Source of the DNA: Pseudomonas sp. CC6-YY-74
GTDB lineage: Bacteria; Pseudomonadota; Gammaproteobacteria; Pseudomonadales; Pseudomonadaceae
Length of the DNA: 64,000 nt
Assembly: GCF_002025205.1 (NCBI RefSeq)
Contig: NZ_CP019947.1
Span: forward strand, 317,501-381,500
Direction of reading: 5' to 3'
Of the stretch, positions 18,453 to 26,147 are shown piece after piece (the first letter of the stretch is position 1; each line of letters starts with the position of its first letter). The translations under genes and the position numbers were made by a program. A model generated the notes under the pieces. It was not told where the DNA came from and did no database searches. It saw only the letters and a program-made list of their open reading frames with translations.

Positions 18453-18454
18453 CC

Positions 18455-18961
18455 TCAGTCATCAGTCCAACCATCGCTTATGAGAGGCACTATTCGCTTG
18501 AGCTCACGAAGATCGAGCGGGATAGGTGCGTCCGCGCGTAGTTTATGGCTGTTGAAAGGTAAACGGTGATCGCAGAGCGTCTCGAAGTGGGAGGTATCAG
18601 GAACCATAAAAATGCCGGTCCCCTCGGCGGGGCCGTGACTATCGAAACGTTTCCCGTAAAGCAGTGCCAACAGCTCGCAAAGCATGTCCCCTACCCAGGA
18701 GTAGTCGGGAACGATTACCCCTGCAGCCTTCTCGTAGGGCTCTGTACGGATAACTGCCATGAAGGCGTTTCGGGAGGCTGGCCCTTCGAGGCTCCTGGGG
18801 ATCGGCGATCTTTTGCTGAATGCCGGCCACGCATGAGTGATCAGAATATGCGGTTCATCAAACTCAGCGACAAATCGACTCGTGGTGGATATCAGAAGTT
18901 TCTGGACCGTCTCGTCTGGGCGCAGGCTTGGTGGAGGTAATTCAACATTCTGGCCGTCCAT
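18455..18961 (-). CDS. Hypothetical protein, probably 3'-truncated
   Basis: I do not recognise this 168-residue product. It reads like the N-terminal part of a larger soluble protein (ETVQKLLISTTSRFVAEFDE, PHILITHAWPAF, GVIVPDYSWVGDMLCELLALLYGKRFD, then HKLRADAPIPLDLRELKRI). It has no signal peptide or membrane segment. The stop codon falls 2 bases from the AAATAAATCTGTCCCCTTTT repeat, so the 3' end has probably been replaced by the repeat junction. The 180 bases upstream hold no gene. The reading frame and amino-acid composition look genuine, but function and intactness are open. Confidence 0.55.
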   Translation of the reverse strand: MDGQNVELPPPSLRPDETVQKLLISTTSRFVAEFDEPHILITHAWPAFSKRSPIPRSLEGPASRNAFMAVIRTEPYEKAAGVIVPDYSWVGDMLCELLALLYGKRFDSHGPAEGTGIFMVPDTSHFETLCDHRLPFNSHKLRADAPIPLDLRELKRIVPLISDGWTDD

Positions 18962-19140
18962 GGTATTTCCATCCTGTAATAGGTTCAGGTCGCTTAATCG
19001 AGAAAGCGCATTGACGCATTGTAGCTACACCGTCGATGTGAATCGCCCCTAGTTTCGTCGCCACTTTTGATGGCTGCTTTTGGCCGACAGCTGCTATTCC
19101 ACTTAGATTCCAGCTCATGTCCACCTTTCACGCAGGGCAG

Positions 19141-20357
19141 TCAATTGTTGTGAGCCTTGCCCTGATTCTGAAATGGCTTTGCTAATCGGCTCACGAACGG
19201 AATCATGACCAACGCAACACCCGCAACAGCCGCTGCTAAATAACCCACGCTGGCTATCCCTGCTGTCTGAATAGTCAAACCTCCAATAGTCGCGCCGATA
19301 CCTATCCCGGCGTTAGCCGCCGAAACGTTGGTCGTCCCCGCGAGCGCCTGGGAGTGGCTTACAGAATTCATGACACGCACCTGGCAGATTGGATATAGCG
19401 CTGTGTTAGCGATCCCCCAAAGTGCGAGCGCGATACAGACGAGTAAGCCTGCTCCTGCCAGTGGAGTAACTGCTGCCATGCCCAGCGCAAGTAGCCCAAC
19501 GAACAAGGCCGTGGCTTTGAGAGGTGAACGATCTACTGCTTTGCCGCCGATCCAGTTGCCAATCAGGCCTATGGCGCCGAAGCCCATCATCCACCAGCCG
19601 ACGTGTGCAGGGCCACGCCGGCCACACGCTCTAGGATGCCTGCGAGGTAGGTGTAGGCAACGAACATGGCGCTGAAGATGATGATCGACAGCACGACGTT
19701 AGCCAGAAACAGCGGCTCTTTAAAGATGCGCGCTTGCTTAAGGAAATCGACTCGCTCGGAGCGCACGACTTTAGGCATATAGACCGCCATGGCAACGGCC
19801 ATCACCAGTGACAGTCCTGCCAATAACCAGAAGGCTCCTCGCCAGCCGATGCCGTTAGCAGCCAGAGTACCCAGAGGAATTCCCAGTAGCAGCGCAGCGG
19901 TGATACCCAGGTAGACCCGGGCTATGGCTTGGCCAGACTTGGTTGGGCCGGCCAGTTGGGCTGCTGTTTCACTGGCAGTGCCCCAGAAGACCGGCAGCAT
20001 CAGCGCCGGAATAAACCGCGCAATCGCCAGTACCCAGATGTTCGATGACAGTGCCGCCAGGCCATTGGCAAAAGCAAAGACCAGTAGGATTGCGATGAAC
20101 AGCTTCTTTCTGTCCAAGTGGGCGAGGGCGGCAGTCAGCGGTGGGCCAGAGAGCATGACGGTGAAGGCGAACAGCGTGACCAACTGCCCGGCTGCGGCAA
20201 TTGAAATACCAAGGTCACGGGATAAGGCCGGCAGCAGGCCGATAATCAGAAATTCCGTGGTCACGATCAGAAATGCTGAAATGGCCAGGATGGCGATGCT
20301 TAGCGTGGAGCCAGCAGCAGATATAACCAGTGGTCGGGGTGATTCGATAACACTCAT
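19141..20357 (-). pseudogene. MFS transporter (AraJ/YdhP-like), interrupted by a single-base frameshift
   Basis: Two overlapping readings together give a 12-TM major facilitator sugar/drug exporter of about 405 residues. The N-terminal part (start 20357, MSVIESPRPLV; LGISIAAAGQLVTLFAFTVM; ALAHLDRKKLFIA) runs into a stop at 19587. The C-terminal part (GWWMMGFGAIGLIGNWIGGKAVD through to AKPFQNQGKAHNN) continues in another frame. The two fit if one base is added near 19600-19615, inside a short C/G run (GTGGCCCTGCAC), which would restore VAPAHVGWWMMGFGA. It is either a recent inactivation or a base-calling error like the one in pyrH. The LysR gene directly upstream is co-oriented and may control it. 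Confidence 0.85.
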
Positions 20358-20446
20358 GACGTCGCTCTTCTTTAAGGAGGGCGTCATGATATTGGTTCTT
20401 TGGATTGCTATTACTGGCGTTATTTATGGATATTACTGAATTATAT

Positions 20447-21388
20447 TCACTTATCTGCTTGCGCGGGTAAGGAATGGCCAGCCGGAGACAGGCAGGTCGC
20501 GAGTACTTCCAGCAAGGCGCTGACCTTGGGCAGCGCTTCGCGCTTCTTCAGCCAGACCAGGTTCATCGGCAGGCCGTCAGTGGCCAGTTGCGGCATCACC
20601 TCGATGAGTGCGCCGCTATCTAAATGCTCTTGCACCAACCAGGTGGGTAGTTGCGCAATGCCATAGCCCGCCAAAACGGCTAGCACCTCACCCTCGCCAT
20701 CACCAACAGCGATTCGCACCGGCATGATTCGGCGCTTCTTGTCGCCCGGCTGAGGCCCCTTTCGATACCAGGGGTTGACCTGGCCATCGCTATGGCCGTA
20801 GAGCACGCAGTCGTGCTGCTCAAGCTCTGCTTCGCTTGCTGGCGTACCACGCCTGGACAGGTATTCGGGCGCTGCGCAGTAGATCAGCCGCTCGGCGCCC
20901 AGGTAGCGGTGACCCAAGCTAGCCGGCCAAACATCCGAGCCACCGATCCGCACCAGTATGTCGATGCCCTGATCGGCCGGGTCGACAAAGCTATCGGTGA
21001 AGGAAATATGCGGCATCAGCAACGGATGCTGCTTTACGAATTGCAGAACCACCGGCAGCACGTGCATGCGTCCGTATGAGGCGGGCAGGTCGATTCGAAT
21101 ACGCCCGCGTGGCTCGAAGAACTCAGCATGCAGGGCTAGCTCCGACTCTTCCAGATCGGCGAGCACCCGGGTGCAGGTTCGGTAGAAAGCTGTACCCGCA
21201 TCCGTCAACGCCAGTCGGCGCGTGGTGCGCTCAAAAAGGCGAATGCCCAGGCGGCTTTCCAGTCGCGCAATGCCTTTGCTCACCGCCGAACTGGACAAAC
21301 TCAGGCGATCGGCCGCCGCAGTAAAGCTACCGAGTTCGGCGACGCTGACAAATACATCGATGCCTTTCAAACGCTCAGAGGAGAACAC
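20447..21388 (-). CDS. LysR-family transcriptional regulator
   Basis: This 313-residue LysR protein has an N-terminal winged helix (GSFTAAADRLSLSSSAVSKGIARLESRLGIRLFERTTRRLALT) and an effector domain typical of the large CrgA/DmlR-like branch (GRIRIDLPASYGRMHVLPVV, DQGIDILVRIG, VLAVLAGYGIAQLPTWLV). It lies 90 bases upstream of the MFS transporter gene on the same strand. A regulator-exporter pair is likely, the LysR protein sensing the exported or a related compound. No ligand can be inferred from the sequence. Confidence 0.9.
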   Translation of the reverse strand: MFSSERLKGIDVFVSVAELGSFTAAADRLSLSSSAVSKGIARLESRLGIRLFERTTRRLALTDAGTAFYRTCTRVLADLEESELALHAEFFEPRGRIRIDLPASYGRMHVLPVVLQFVKQHPLLMPHISFTDSFVDPADQGIDILVRIGGSDVWPASLGHRYLGAERLIYCAAPEYLSRRGTPASEAELEQHDCVLYGHSDGQVNPWYRKGPQPGDKKRRIMPVRIAVGDGEGEVLAVLAGYGIAQLPTWLVQEHLDSGALIEVMPQLATDGLPMNLVWLKKREALPKVSALLEVLATCLSPAGHSLPAQADK

Positions 21389-21858
21389 GCTATGGCCTTG
21401 GCTAATCGTGGGTAGGTAATTAAGTCAGGTGCATTGTTGATCAGTGCCGCGGATTTTTGGCTGTCGTGCTTCGCGATACGTTCGGATACTGCCGTGCAGG
21501 TCCATCACAATGGCTTCCATTGCTTGGACTTCATAGCGTGCTGCATCCGAAGCTCTAAGTTAATAGTCCTTGATGTCCTAGATAAATTCGAACGGAAAAA
21601 GTGGGTGGAGGCGGGTGCCTGTCGATGAGGCCCTGAATCGGCCTGGGCTTCGTAGGCAACTCAACTAGTGACCGCTTCTGGCCCAGAGTGTGTAAAAACA
21701 GCGCGGCTGATTTTTAGCTGGCAGGACGAGCCTTGAATGCGACAAAGAGCAGGTCAGTGGCCTCCGAGGTCGAGTGTGGCGACTCAGGGACTTTCTGGCT
21801 GGTTCGGTACAAGAAACCTGCTGTATAGGCGCCTGACGGGCCAAAAAGGCATCAAGCC
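21389..21858. other. Gene-free stretch with possible insertion-sequence debris
   Basis: I see no gene. The sequence GGCCCAGAGTGTGTAAAAAC near 21678 resembles the terminal repeats of IS5/IS1182-type elements, and the transposase scrap next to it (21859-21985) supports a decayed element. Confidence 0.4.
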
Positions 21859-21985
21859 TTAGGCAGTTATCGCCTCCATCAACGCTGCGCTACCCAATAT
21901 ATTAATAACCCGCTTCATATTGTAGGCGAGCACGTGCAGGCTCATTTCAGTGCTGACTCTAGGCAAGGTTTTGGTCAGGAAATGG
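21859..21985 (-). pseudogene. IS transposase C-terminal remnant (IS1182/IS5-like)
   Basis: The minus strand reads LTKTLPRVSTEMSLHVLAYN followed by MKRVINILGSAALMEAITA and a stop. LAYNMKRVINILG is the usual C-terminal signature of IS1182/IS5-type DDE transposases. Only about 40 codons remain. The upstream end is cut by the AAAAAGGGGACAGATTTATTT repeat at 21987-22007. Confidence 0.8.
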
Positions 21986-21986
21986 G

Positions 21987-22007
21987 AAAAAGGGGACAGA
22001 TTTATTT
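21987..22007 (-). repeat. Right copy of the 20-bp inverted pair
   Basis: This is the reverse complement of the motif at 18433-18452 (AAATAAATCTGTCCCCTTTT). It lies between a transposase scrap and the damaged 3' end of the next gene. Confidence 0.6.
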
Positions 22008-22457
22008 ATTGCGAAAACTGGCTCCCCTTGATCGTTTCCAACCACCCCCCCCCCCCTCAAATATCCTAAACAGGTCATGGGCATCGAGCAGCCGGTAGGC
22101 GATTTCCGGGTGTTTCTCCAGGCCGCGGCGGATGGCGGTTGGCAGCGACTGGCGGGTTTTGCGGCAGAGCCCCGGCAGTTGGTCGATATGAATGGCGATG
22201 CCGCGCATGCTGCGCACTTCGTTGAAGCCTGGGGCGACGGCCAGGCGGATGCCGAGTTGTTCGTACATGCGCTGTTGCAGCTTTTCCAGGTCGTTCAGGC
22301 TTTCGATGTTTTCCAGGCGCTCGAGCAGGCGTTTTTCTTCCTGGCGGGTCAGGCGCAGGATGCGCAGGTCGCCGTCGGTTGTTGCCAGCAGCTGTTCGAG
22401 CCCGCAGTCGCAGGCACCGGGTGGGCAGGGTTGGCGGATCTGGGGAGAGGGCGTCAT
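22002..22457 (-). CDS. Conserved hypothetical protein with Cys-rich N-terminus; 3' end replaced at a poly-G tract
   Basis: This product of about 151 residues starts MTPSPQIRQPCPPGACDCG (start at 22457; an in-frame ATG upstream at 22544 runs into a repeat). It has a Cys-rich start that could bind metal, then a helical part (RLTRQEEKRLLERLENIESLNDLEKLQQRMYEQLGIRL) and a C-terminal part (GLCRKTRQSLPTAIRRGLEKHPEIAYRLLDAHDLF). Proteins like this occur in Pseudomonas without known function (recollection). After LFRIFE the gene runs into 12 consecutive G (C on the plus strand, 22045-22056) and then transposon-like sequence, so the native end is probably lost. Confidence 0.6.
   Translation of the reverse strand: MTPSPQIRQPCPPGACDCGLEQLLATTDGDLRILRLTRQEEKRLLERLENIESLNDLEKLQQRMYEQLGIRLAVAPGFNEVRSMRGIAIHIDQLPGLCRKTRQSLPTAIRRGLEKHPEIAYRLLDAHDLFRIFEGGGGGWKRSRGASFRNK
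22045..22056. repeat. Homopolymer tract of 12 C (G on the coding strand)
   Basis: Twelve successive C residues lie within the last 20 codons of the minus-strand hypothetical gene. Tracts this long are rare in Pseudomonas coding DNA and prone to slippage. Confidence 0.85.
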
Positions 22458-22534
22458 GGGCTGCAAGCATAGCGATCCGAGCTCGATATTGCCTATCTGC
22501 TTTGTCGCGAAAGTGATCTGCGGATGCGGTTTGT

Positions 22535-22856
22535 CGGGTGTCACTCGCCGCAGGCAGTGCAGCGATGGTTAATCGGCGCGGCACACGGCTGCCGGGCTGT
22601 CGCTGCGCTCCGAACGGATCGCCGCCCGAGCCGCCCAACCCACAGGCAGTGCACCAGGGTTAATCGGCGCGGCACACAGCTGGCGGGCTGTCGCTGCGCT
22701 CCGAGCGAAGCGCCGCCCGGACGCCCTACGGACAGACCACAGAGTCTGGGATAGGCCGCAATTTGTAGGGTGTCACTCGCCGCAGGCAGTGCACCGTTGG
22801 TTAAACGGTGCGGCATAAAGCTGGCGGGCTGTCGCTGCGCTCCGAGGCCGCCCTAC
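22535..22856. repeat. Array of three R1 repeats, inverted relative to the 11.2-kb array
   Basis: R1 copies in the CACTCGCCGCAGGCAGTGC orientation start at 22535, about 22639 and 22765 (GTAGGGTGTCACTCGCCGCA...GCCGCCCTAC to 22856). The linker GGACAGACCACAGAGTCTGG (22730-22749) is the reverse complement of the linker between the two copies at 11.2-11.4 kb. There is no gene in this spacer. Confidence 0.85.
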
Positions 22857-22927
22857 GAGCCATCCTACGGATCATCGCGTTGTGCATGCCTTGGCGCGAA
22901 CGCCCGGCTGTTGGATAAAGGTGGCAG

Positions 22928-22948
22928 CCGGCTCAAAGGCTGAGCCGG
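22928..22948 (-). terminator. Hairpin after nirD
   Basis: CCGGCTCA / TGAGCCGG (8 bp, 5-base loop) lies 6 bases beyond the nirD stop codon. There is no clean T-run, so it is a weak terminator or an mRNA-stabilising end. Confidence 0.5.
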
Positions 22949-22953
22949 GCGCC

Positions 22954-23346
22954 TCAATCAAACAGGCCGATTTCTACCGCATCGCCGTTCAGGCGCACCG
23001 GCCACACGCGCAGGCTTTGCTCGGGGTATTCCAGGCAGCTGCCGTCTGCCAGGCGGAAGTGCTGCTTGTACAGCGGCGAGGCGATCACCAGGTCGCCCTT
23101 GAGCTGGCCGACGATACCGCGGCCGATGACGTTGGCGCCGGATTTCGGGTCGCGGTTGTCGATGGCATAGAGCTGCTCACCCTCGGCGGTGTGCGGCAGG
23201 TGGAACAGGGCGACCTGGGCGCCGTCGTGCCAGGCGACCACGCCGGAGTTGGCGACCAGATCTGCACGGCTGCAAAGCGCGCGCCAGGCGGCGGGGCTTG
23301 GTGCGGCGTGGCGGAACTCGGCATGCACTACATTCGACTGGCTCAT
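22954..23346 (-). CDS. nirD: Assimilatory nitrite reductase (NADH), small subunit
   Basis: This 130-residue Rieske-fold subunit partners NirB in cytoplasmic reduction of nitrite to ammonium. It has the NirD pattern (RADLVANSGVVAWHDGAQVALFHLP, LYAIDNRDPKSGANVIGRG, DLVIASPLYKQHFRLADG). The Rieske Cys/His ligands are absent, as is usual in NirD. The ATG overlaps the nirB stop codon, so translation is coupled. In P. aeruginosa an assimilatory nitrate reductase gene follows nirD (recollection). Here the next 400 bases are repeats and then accessory DNA, so the nitrate reductase gene is elsewhere or missing. Confidence 0.95.
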   Translation of the reverse strand: MSQSNVVHAEFRHAAPSPAAWRALCSRADLVANSGVVAWHDGAQVALFHLPHTAEGEQLYAIDNRDPKSGANVIGRGIVGQLKGDLVIASPLYKQHFRLADGSCLEYPEQSLRVWPVRLNGDAVEIGLFD

Positions 23347-25904
23347 CAGCGCAGCTCCTCGGTAACAGGGATCAGGTGGAGTTCAGAGGCATGCACCGGA
23401 CGGCGCTGGCCACGTTCTTTGACGAAGTGGATGTCCGGGTCGCCGCGTTCGTCGTTGACGAAGGTGCGGAAGCGCTTGAGCTTCTCCGGATCTTTCAGGG
23501 CGTTGGCCCACTCGCATTCGTAGCGGTCGATCACCAACTGCATCTGCGCTTCCAGCTCGGCGCCAAGGCCCAGGCTGTCGTCGATGATCACGTCCTTGAG
23601 GTAGTCCAGGCCGCCGTCCAGGCTTTCGCGCCAGACCGAGGTGCGCTGCAACTTGTCGGCGGTGCGGATGTAGAACATCAGGAAACGGTCGATGGTGCGG
23701 ATCAGGCTGGCGTCGTCCAGGTCGGTGGCGAACAGCTCGGCATGCCGTGGGCGCATGCCGCCGTTGCCGGCCACATAGAGGTTCCAGCCGTTCTCGGTGG
23801 CGATCACGCCGATGTCCTTGCTCTGCGCCTCGGCGCATTCGCGGGTGCAGCCGGAGACGCCGAATTTGATCTTGTGCGGCGAGCGCAGGCCCTTGTAGCG
23901 GTCTTCCAGGCGCAGGGCCATGCCGACGCTGTCCTGCACGCCGTAGCGGCACCAGGTGCTGCCGACGCAGGATTTCACCGTGCGCAGCGACTTGCCGTAG
24001 GCGTGGCCGGTCTCGAAGCCGGCTTCGATCAGCTCGCCCCAGATGTCGGGCAACTGGTGCAACTGGGCGCCGAACAGGTCGATGCGCTGGCCGCCGGTGA
24101 TCTTGGTATAGAGGTCGTATTTCTTCGCCACGGCGCCGAGGGCGATCAGCTTGTCCGGGGTGATCTCGCCGCCGGCGATGCGCGGCACCACTGAGTAGGT
24201 ACCGTTTTTCTGCATGTTGGCCATGAAGGTGTCGTTGGTGTCTTGCAGCGGCAGCAACGACGAATCGGTGATCGGTTGGTTCCAGCACGAGGCGAGGATC
24301 GAGCCCACCGCCGGCTTGCAGATGTCGCAGCCGGTATGGCCGCGGCCGTGCTTGGCCAGCAGCTCCTCGAAACTGATGACGCCCTCGACCCGGACGATGG
24401 CGTAAAGCTCCTGGCGGGTGTGGCCGAAGTGCTCGCAGATGCTCTTGTCGACGGCGACGCCACGGGCGCTTAGCTCGTTGTCGAAGACCAGCTTGAGCAG
24501 CGCGCTGCAGCCGCCGCAGCCGGTGGCGGCCTTGGTCTGCGCCTTGAGTTCGCCGAGATCGGTGACGCCGGCCTCGACCTTGCAGCACACCGCGCCCTTG
24601 CTGACGTTGTGGCAGGAGCAGATGGTCGCGCTGTCCGGCAGGGCGTCGGCGCCCAGGGTCGGCGCGCCCTCGGACTGCGGCAGGATCAGGCCGGACGGGT
24701 CCGCTGGCAGCTTGATGCCGTTTTGCGCGTATTGCAGCAGGGTGTCGTAGTAGCTGTTGTCGCCGACCAGCACCGCGCCGAGCACCTGCTTGCCATCGGC
24801 GGATACCACCAAGCGCCGGTAGCTGGCGCTGGCTTCGTCGATAAAGCGGTAGCTCTTGGCGCCGGGGGTGGCGGCGTGGGCATCGCCGATGGAGCCGACG
24901 TCGACGCCGAGCAACTTGAGCTTGGTCGACATGTCGGCGCCGGTGAAGGGCTGGTAGTCGCCGCCCGCCAACTGGCTGGCCACGTTGCGCGCCATGCTGT
25001 AGCCCGGCGCGACCAGGCCGAAGATGCTGCCGTTCCAGGAGGCGCATTCGCCGATGGCGAAGATGTCCGGGTCGTTGCTGCGGCAGTCATTGTCGACCAC
25101 CAGGCCACCGCGCGCGGCGATCTCCAGCCCGGCGCTGCGGCCGAGGGCGTCCTGCGGGCGGATGCCGGCGGAGAACACGATCAGGTCGGCTTCGAGGAAT
25201 TCACCGTCATTGAAGTTCATCCGGTAGGCGTATTCCTCGCCGGGGACGATTTCCTGGGTGGCGCGCGACAGGTGCACGCCGACGCCCAGCGCTTCGATGC
25301 GCGCCTTGAGCGCGGCGCCGCCTTCGGCATCCAGTTGTACGGGCATCAGGCGCGGCGCGAATTCGACTACGTGGGCTTCGAGACCCAGGGACTTCAGGGC
25401 GTTGGCCGCTTCCAGGCCGAGCAAACCGCCGCCGACCACCACGCCACGGCGGGCATTGGCTGCTGCCGCACGGATCGCGTCGAGGTCGTCGAGGGTGCGG
25501 TAGACCAGCCGCGAATTGCCCTCGGCGCCGGGGATCGGCGGCACGAAGGGATAGGAACCGGTGGCCAGCACCAGGCGGTCGTAGGCCTGGCGCCCGGCGC
25601 TGGTCAGCACTTGCTTGCGCTCGCGGTCGATTTCCAGCACCTGCACGCCGAGGTGCAACTGCACGCCGTGCTGGGCATAGAGATCGGGCTCGCCGAGGGC
25701 CAGGGACTCGGCATCGCGACCGCCGAAATACTCGGACAGGTGCACGCGGTCGTAGGCGCGCTGGCGCTCTTCACCGAACACATGCACGTCATACAGGGCG
25801 AGGGCGCCCTGTTCGATCAGTTGCTCGACGCAATGATGGCCGACCATGCCGTTGCCGATGACAATCAAGGTGTCGCGCTTGATCGGAGTGACGAGAGAGT
25901 TCAT
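23346..25904 (-). CDS. nirB: Assimilatory nitrite reductase (NADH), large subunit
   Basis: This 852-residue enzyme reduces nitrite to ammonium with six electrons. Visible domains are an N-terminal FAD/NAD(H)-binding part (TLIVIGNGMVGHHCVEQL, then GGGLLGLEAANALKSLG), a BFD-like [2Fe-2S] domain (ICSCHNVSKGAVC and TGCGGC) and a C-terminal siroheme/[4Fe-4S] reductase domain with the cysteine pairs CVGSTWCRYG and GCTRECAEA. All cluster cysteines are present. It forms an operon with nirD. Its leader carries a sigma-54 promoter candidate and an attenuation system (listed separately). GlnD at 55-58 kb is the upstream nitrogen sensor that would feed NtrC-type control. Confidence 0.97.
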   Translation of the reverse strand: MNSLVTPIKRDTLIVIGNGMVGHHCVEQLIEQGALALYDVHVFGEERQRAYDRVHLSEYFGGRDAESLALGEPDLYAQHGVQLHLGVQVLEIDRERKQVLTSAGRQAYDRLVLATGSYPFVPPIPGAEGNSRLVYRTLDDLDAIRAAAANARRGVVVGGGLLGLEAANALKSLGLEAHVVEFAPRLMPVQLDAEGGAALKARIEALGVGVHLSRATQEIVPGEEYAYRMNFNDGEFLEADLIVFSAGIRPQDALGRSAGLEIAARGGLVVDNDCRSNDPDIFAIGECASWNGSIFGLVAPGYSMARNVASQLAGGDYQPFTGADMSTKLKLLGVDVGSIGDAHAATPGAKSYRFIDEASASYRRLVVSADGKQVLGAVLVGDNSYYDTLLQYAQNGIKLPADPSGLILPQSEGAPTLGADALPDSATICSCHNVSKGAVCCKVEAGVTDLGELKAQTKAATGCGGCSALLKLVFDNELSARGVAVDKSICEHFGHTRQELYAIVRVEGVISFEELLAKHGRGHTGCDICKPAVGSILASCWNQPITDSSLLPLQDTNDTFMANMQKNGTYSVVPRIAGGEITPDKLIALGAVAKKYDLYTKITGGQRIDLFGAQLHQLPDIWGELIEAGFETGHAYGKSLRTVKSCVGSTWCRYGVQDSVGMALRLEDRYKGLRSPHKIKFGVSGCTRECAEAQSKDIGVIATENGWNLYVAGNGGMRPRHAELFATDLDDASLIRTIDRFLMFYIRTADKLQRTSVWRESLDGGLDYLKDVIIDDSLGLGAELEAQMQLVIDRYECEWANALKDPEKLKRFRTFVNDERGDPDIHFVKERGQRRPVHASELHLIPVTEELR

Positions 25905-25946
25905 AGCCGTTCCTCAGTCAAAGCCGTTGCCAGGGGCACGGCCAGC

Positions 25947-25985
25947 AAAAAAAAACGCCTGGAGCTGTCTGCCAGCTCCAGGCGT
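25947..25985 (-). terminator. Leader terminator (attenuator) upstream of nirB
   Basis: A perfect 12-bp stem ACGCCTGGAGCT / AGCTCCAGGCGT with a 7-base loop is followed, on the minus strand, by nine T residues. It ends 42 bases before the nirB ATG, inside the leader, so it should stop transcription unless antiterminated. Confidence 0.9.
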
Positions 25986-26014
25986 CTTTGCCTGGTATTC
26001 ATGGGGTGTGTGGG

Positions 26015-26086
26015 GTGAAGTGCCGGACCGCGCTGTCCGTTTCACCCATCCTGTGCCTGTGCAGGCCGATGGTCGGCGGTGACCAT
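26015..26086 (-). promoter_or_regulatory. Two-hairpin ANTAR (NasT-type) antitermination target in the nirB leader
   Basis: In RNA order (minus strand), hairpin 1 at 26086-26069 has stem AUGGUC/GACCAU and hexaloop ACCGCC. Hairpin 2 at 26045-26015 has inner stem CGGAC/GUCCG with hexaloop AGCGCG and an outer GUGAA/UUCAC stem. Both loops are six bases with A at position 1 and G at position 4, the pattern known for RNAs bound by ANTAR proteins such as NasR/NasT/EutV. They are followed by the attenuator. Nitrate/nitrite-responsive antitermination of nirBD by a NasS-NasT pair is therefore likely (inference). Confidence 0.72.
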
Positions 26087-26131
26087 GTGGGATGTCCTGC
26101 CGGAGGTTTTGGCAGGGGTTGCTAGAGCATT

Positions 26132-26147
26132 AGCAGGTTTCGTGCCG
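26132..26147 (-). promoter_or_regulatory. Sigma-54 promoter candidate for nirBD
   Basis: The minus strand reads CGGCACGAAACCTGCT: GG of the -24 element and GC of the -12 element are 10 bases apart, close to the consensus TGGCACG-N4-TTGCW. The start point would fall near 26120, giving a leader of about 215 bases that contains the ANTAR hairpins and the attenuator. No certain NtrC sites were marked upstream. Confidence 0.65.

Larger units (their letters stand above)
17606..18454. other. Gene-poor stretch with right direct repeat and a bidirectional terminator
   Basis: No gene is recognisable in these about 850 bases. They hold the right copy of the 100-bp direct repeat (17976-18076), a bidirectional terminator (18106-18131) and, at the far end, the motif AAATAAATCTGTCCCCTTTT (18433-18452). 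Left of the terminator, a minus-strand reading ending LPKIVHAQLLPPAVLRECD might be a gene scrap, but I cannot name it. Confidence 0.5.

Noticed and set aside
18433..22007. A mobile island defined by the inverted 20-bp motif with its own integration system
   Set aside because: No integrase or intact transposase and no target duplication are visible. Kept only as a rearrangement observation.
23298..26018. Long plus-strand frames opposite nirB
   Set aside because: They are mirror products of codon bias in nirB. The region upstream of nirB is better explained as a regulated leader.
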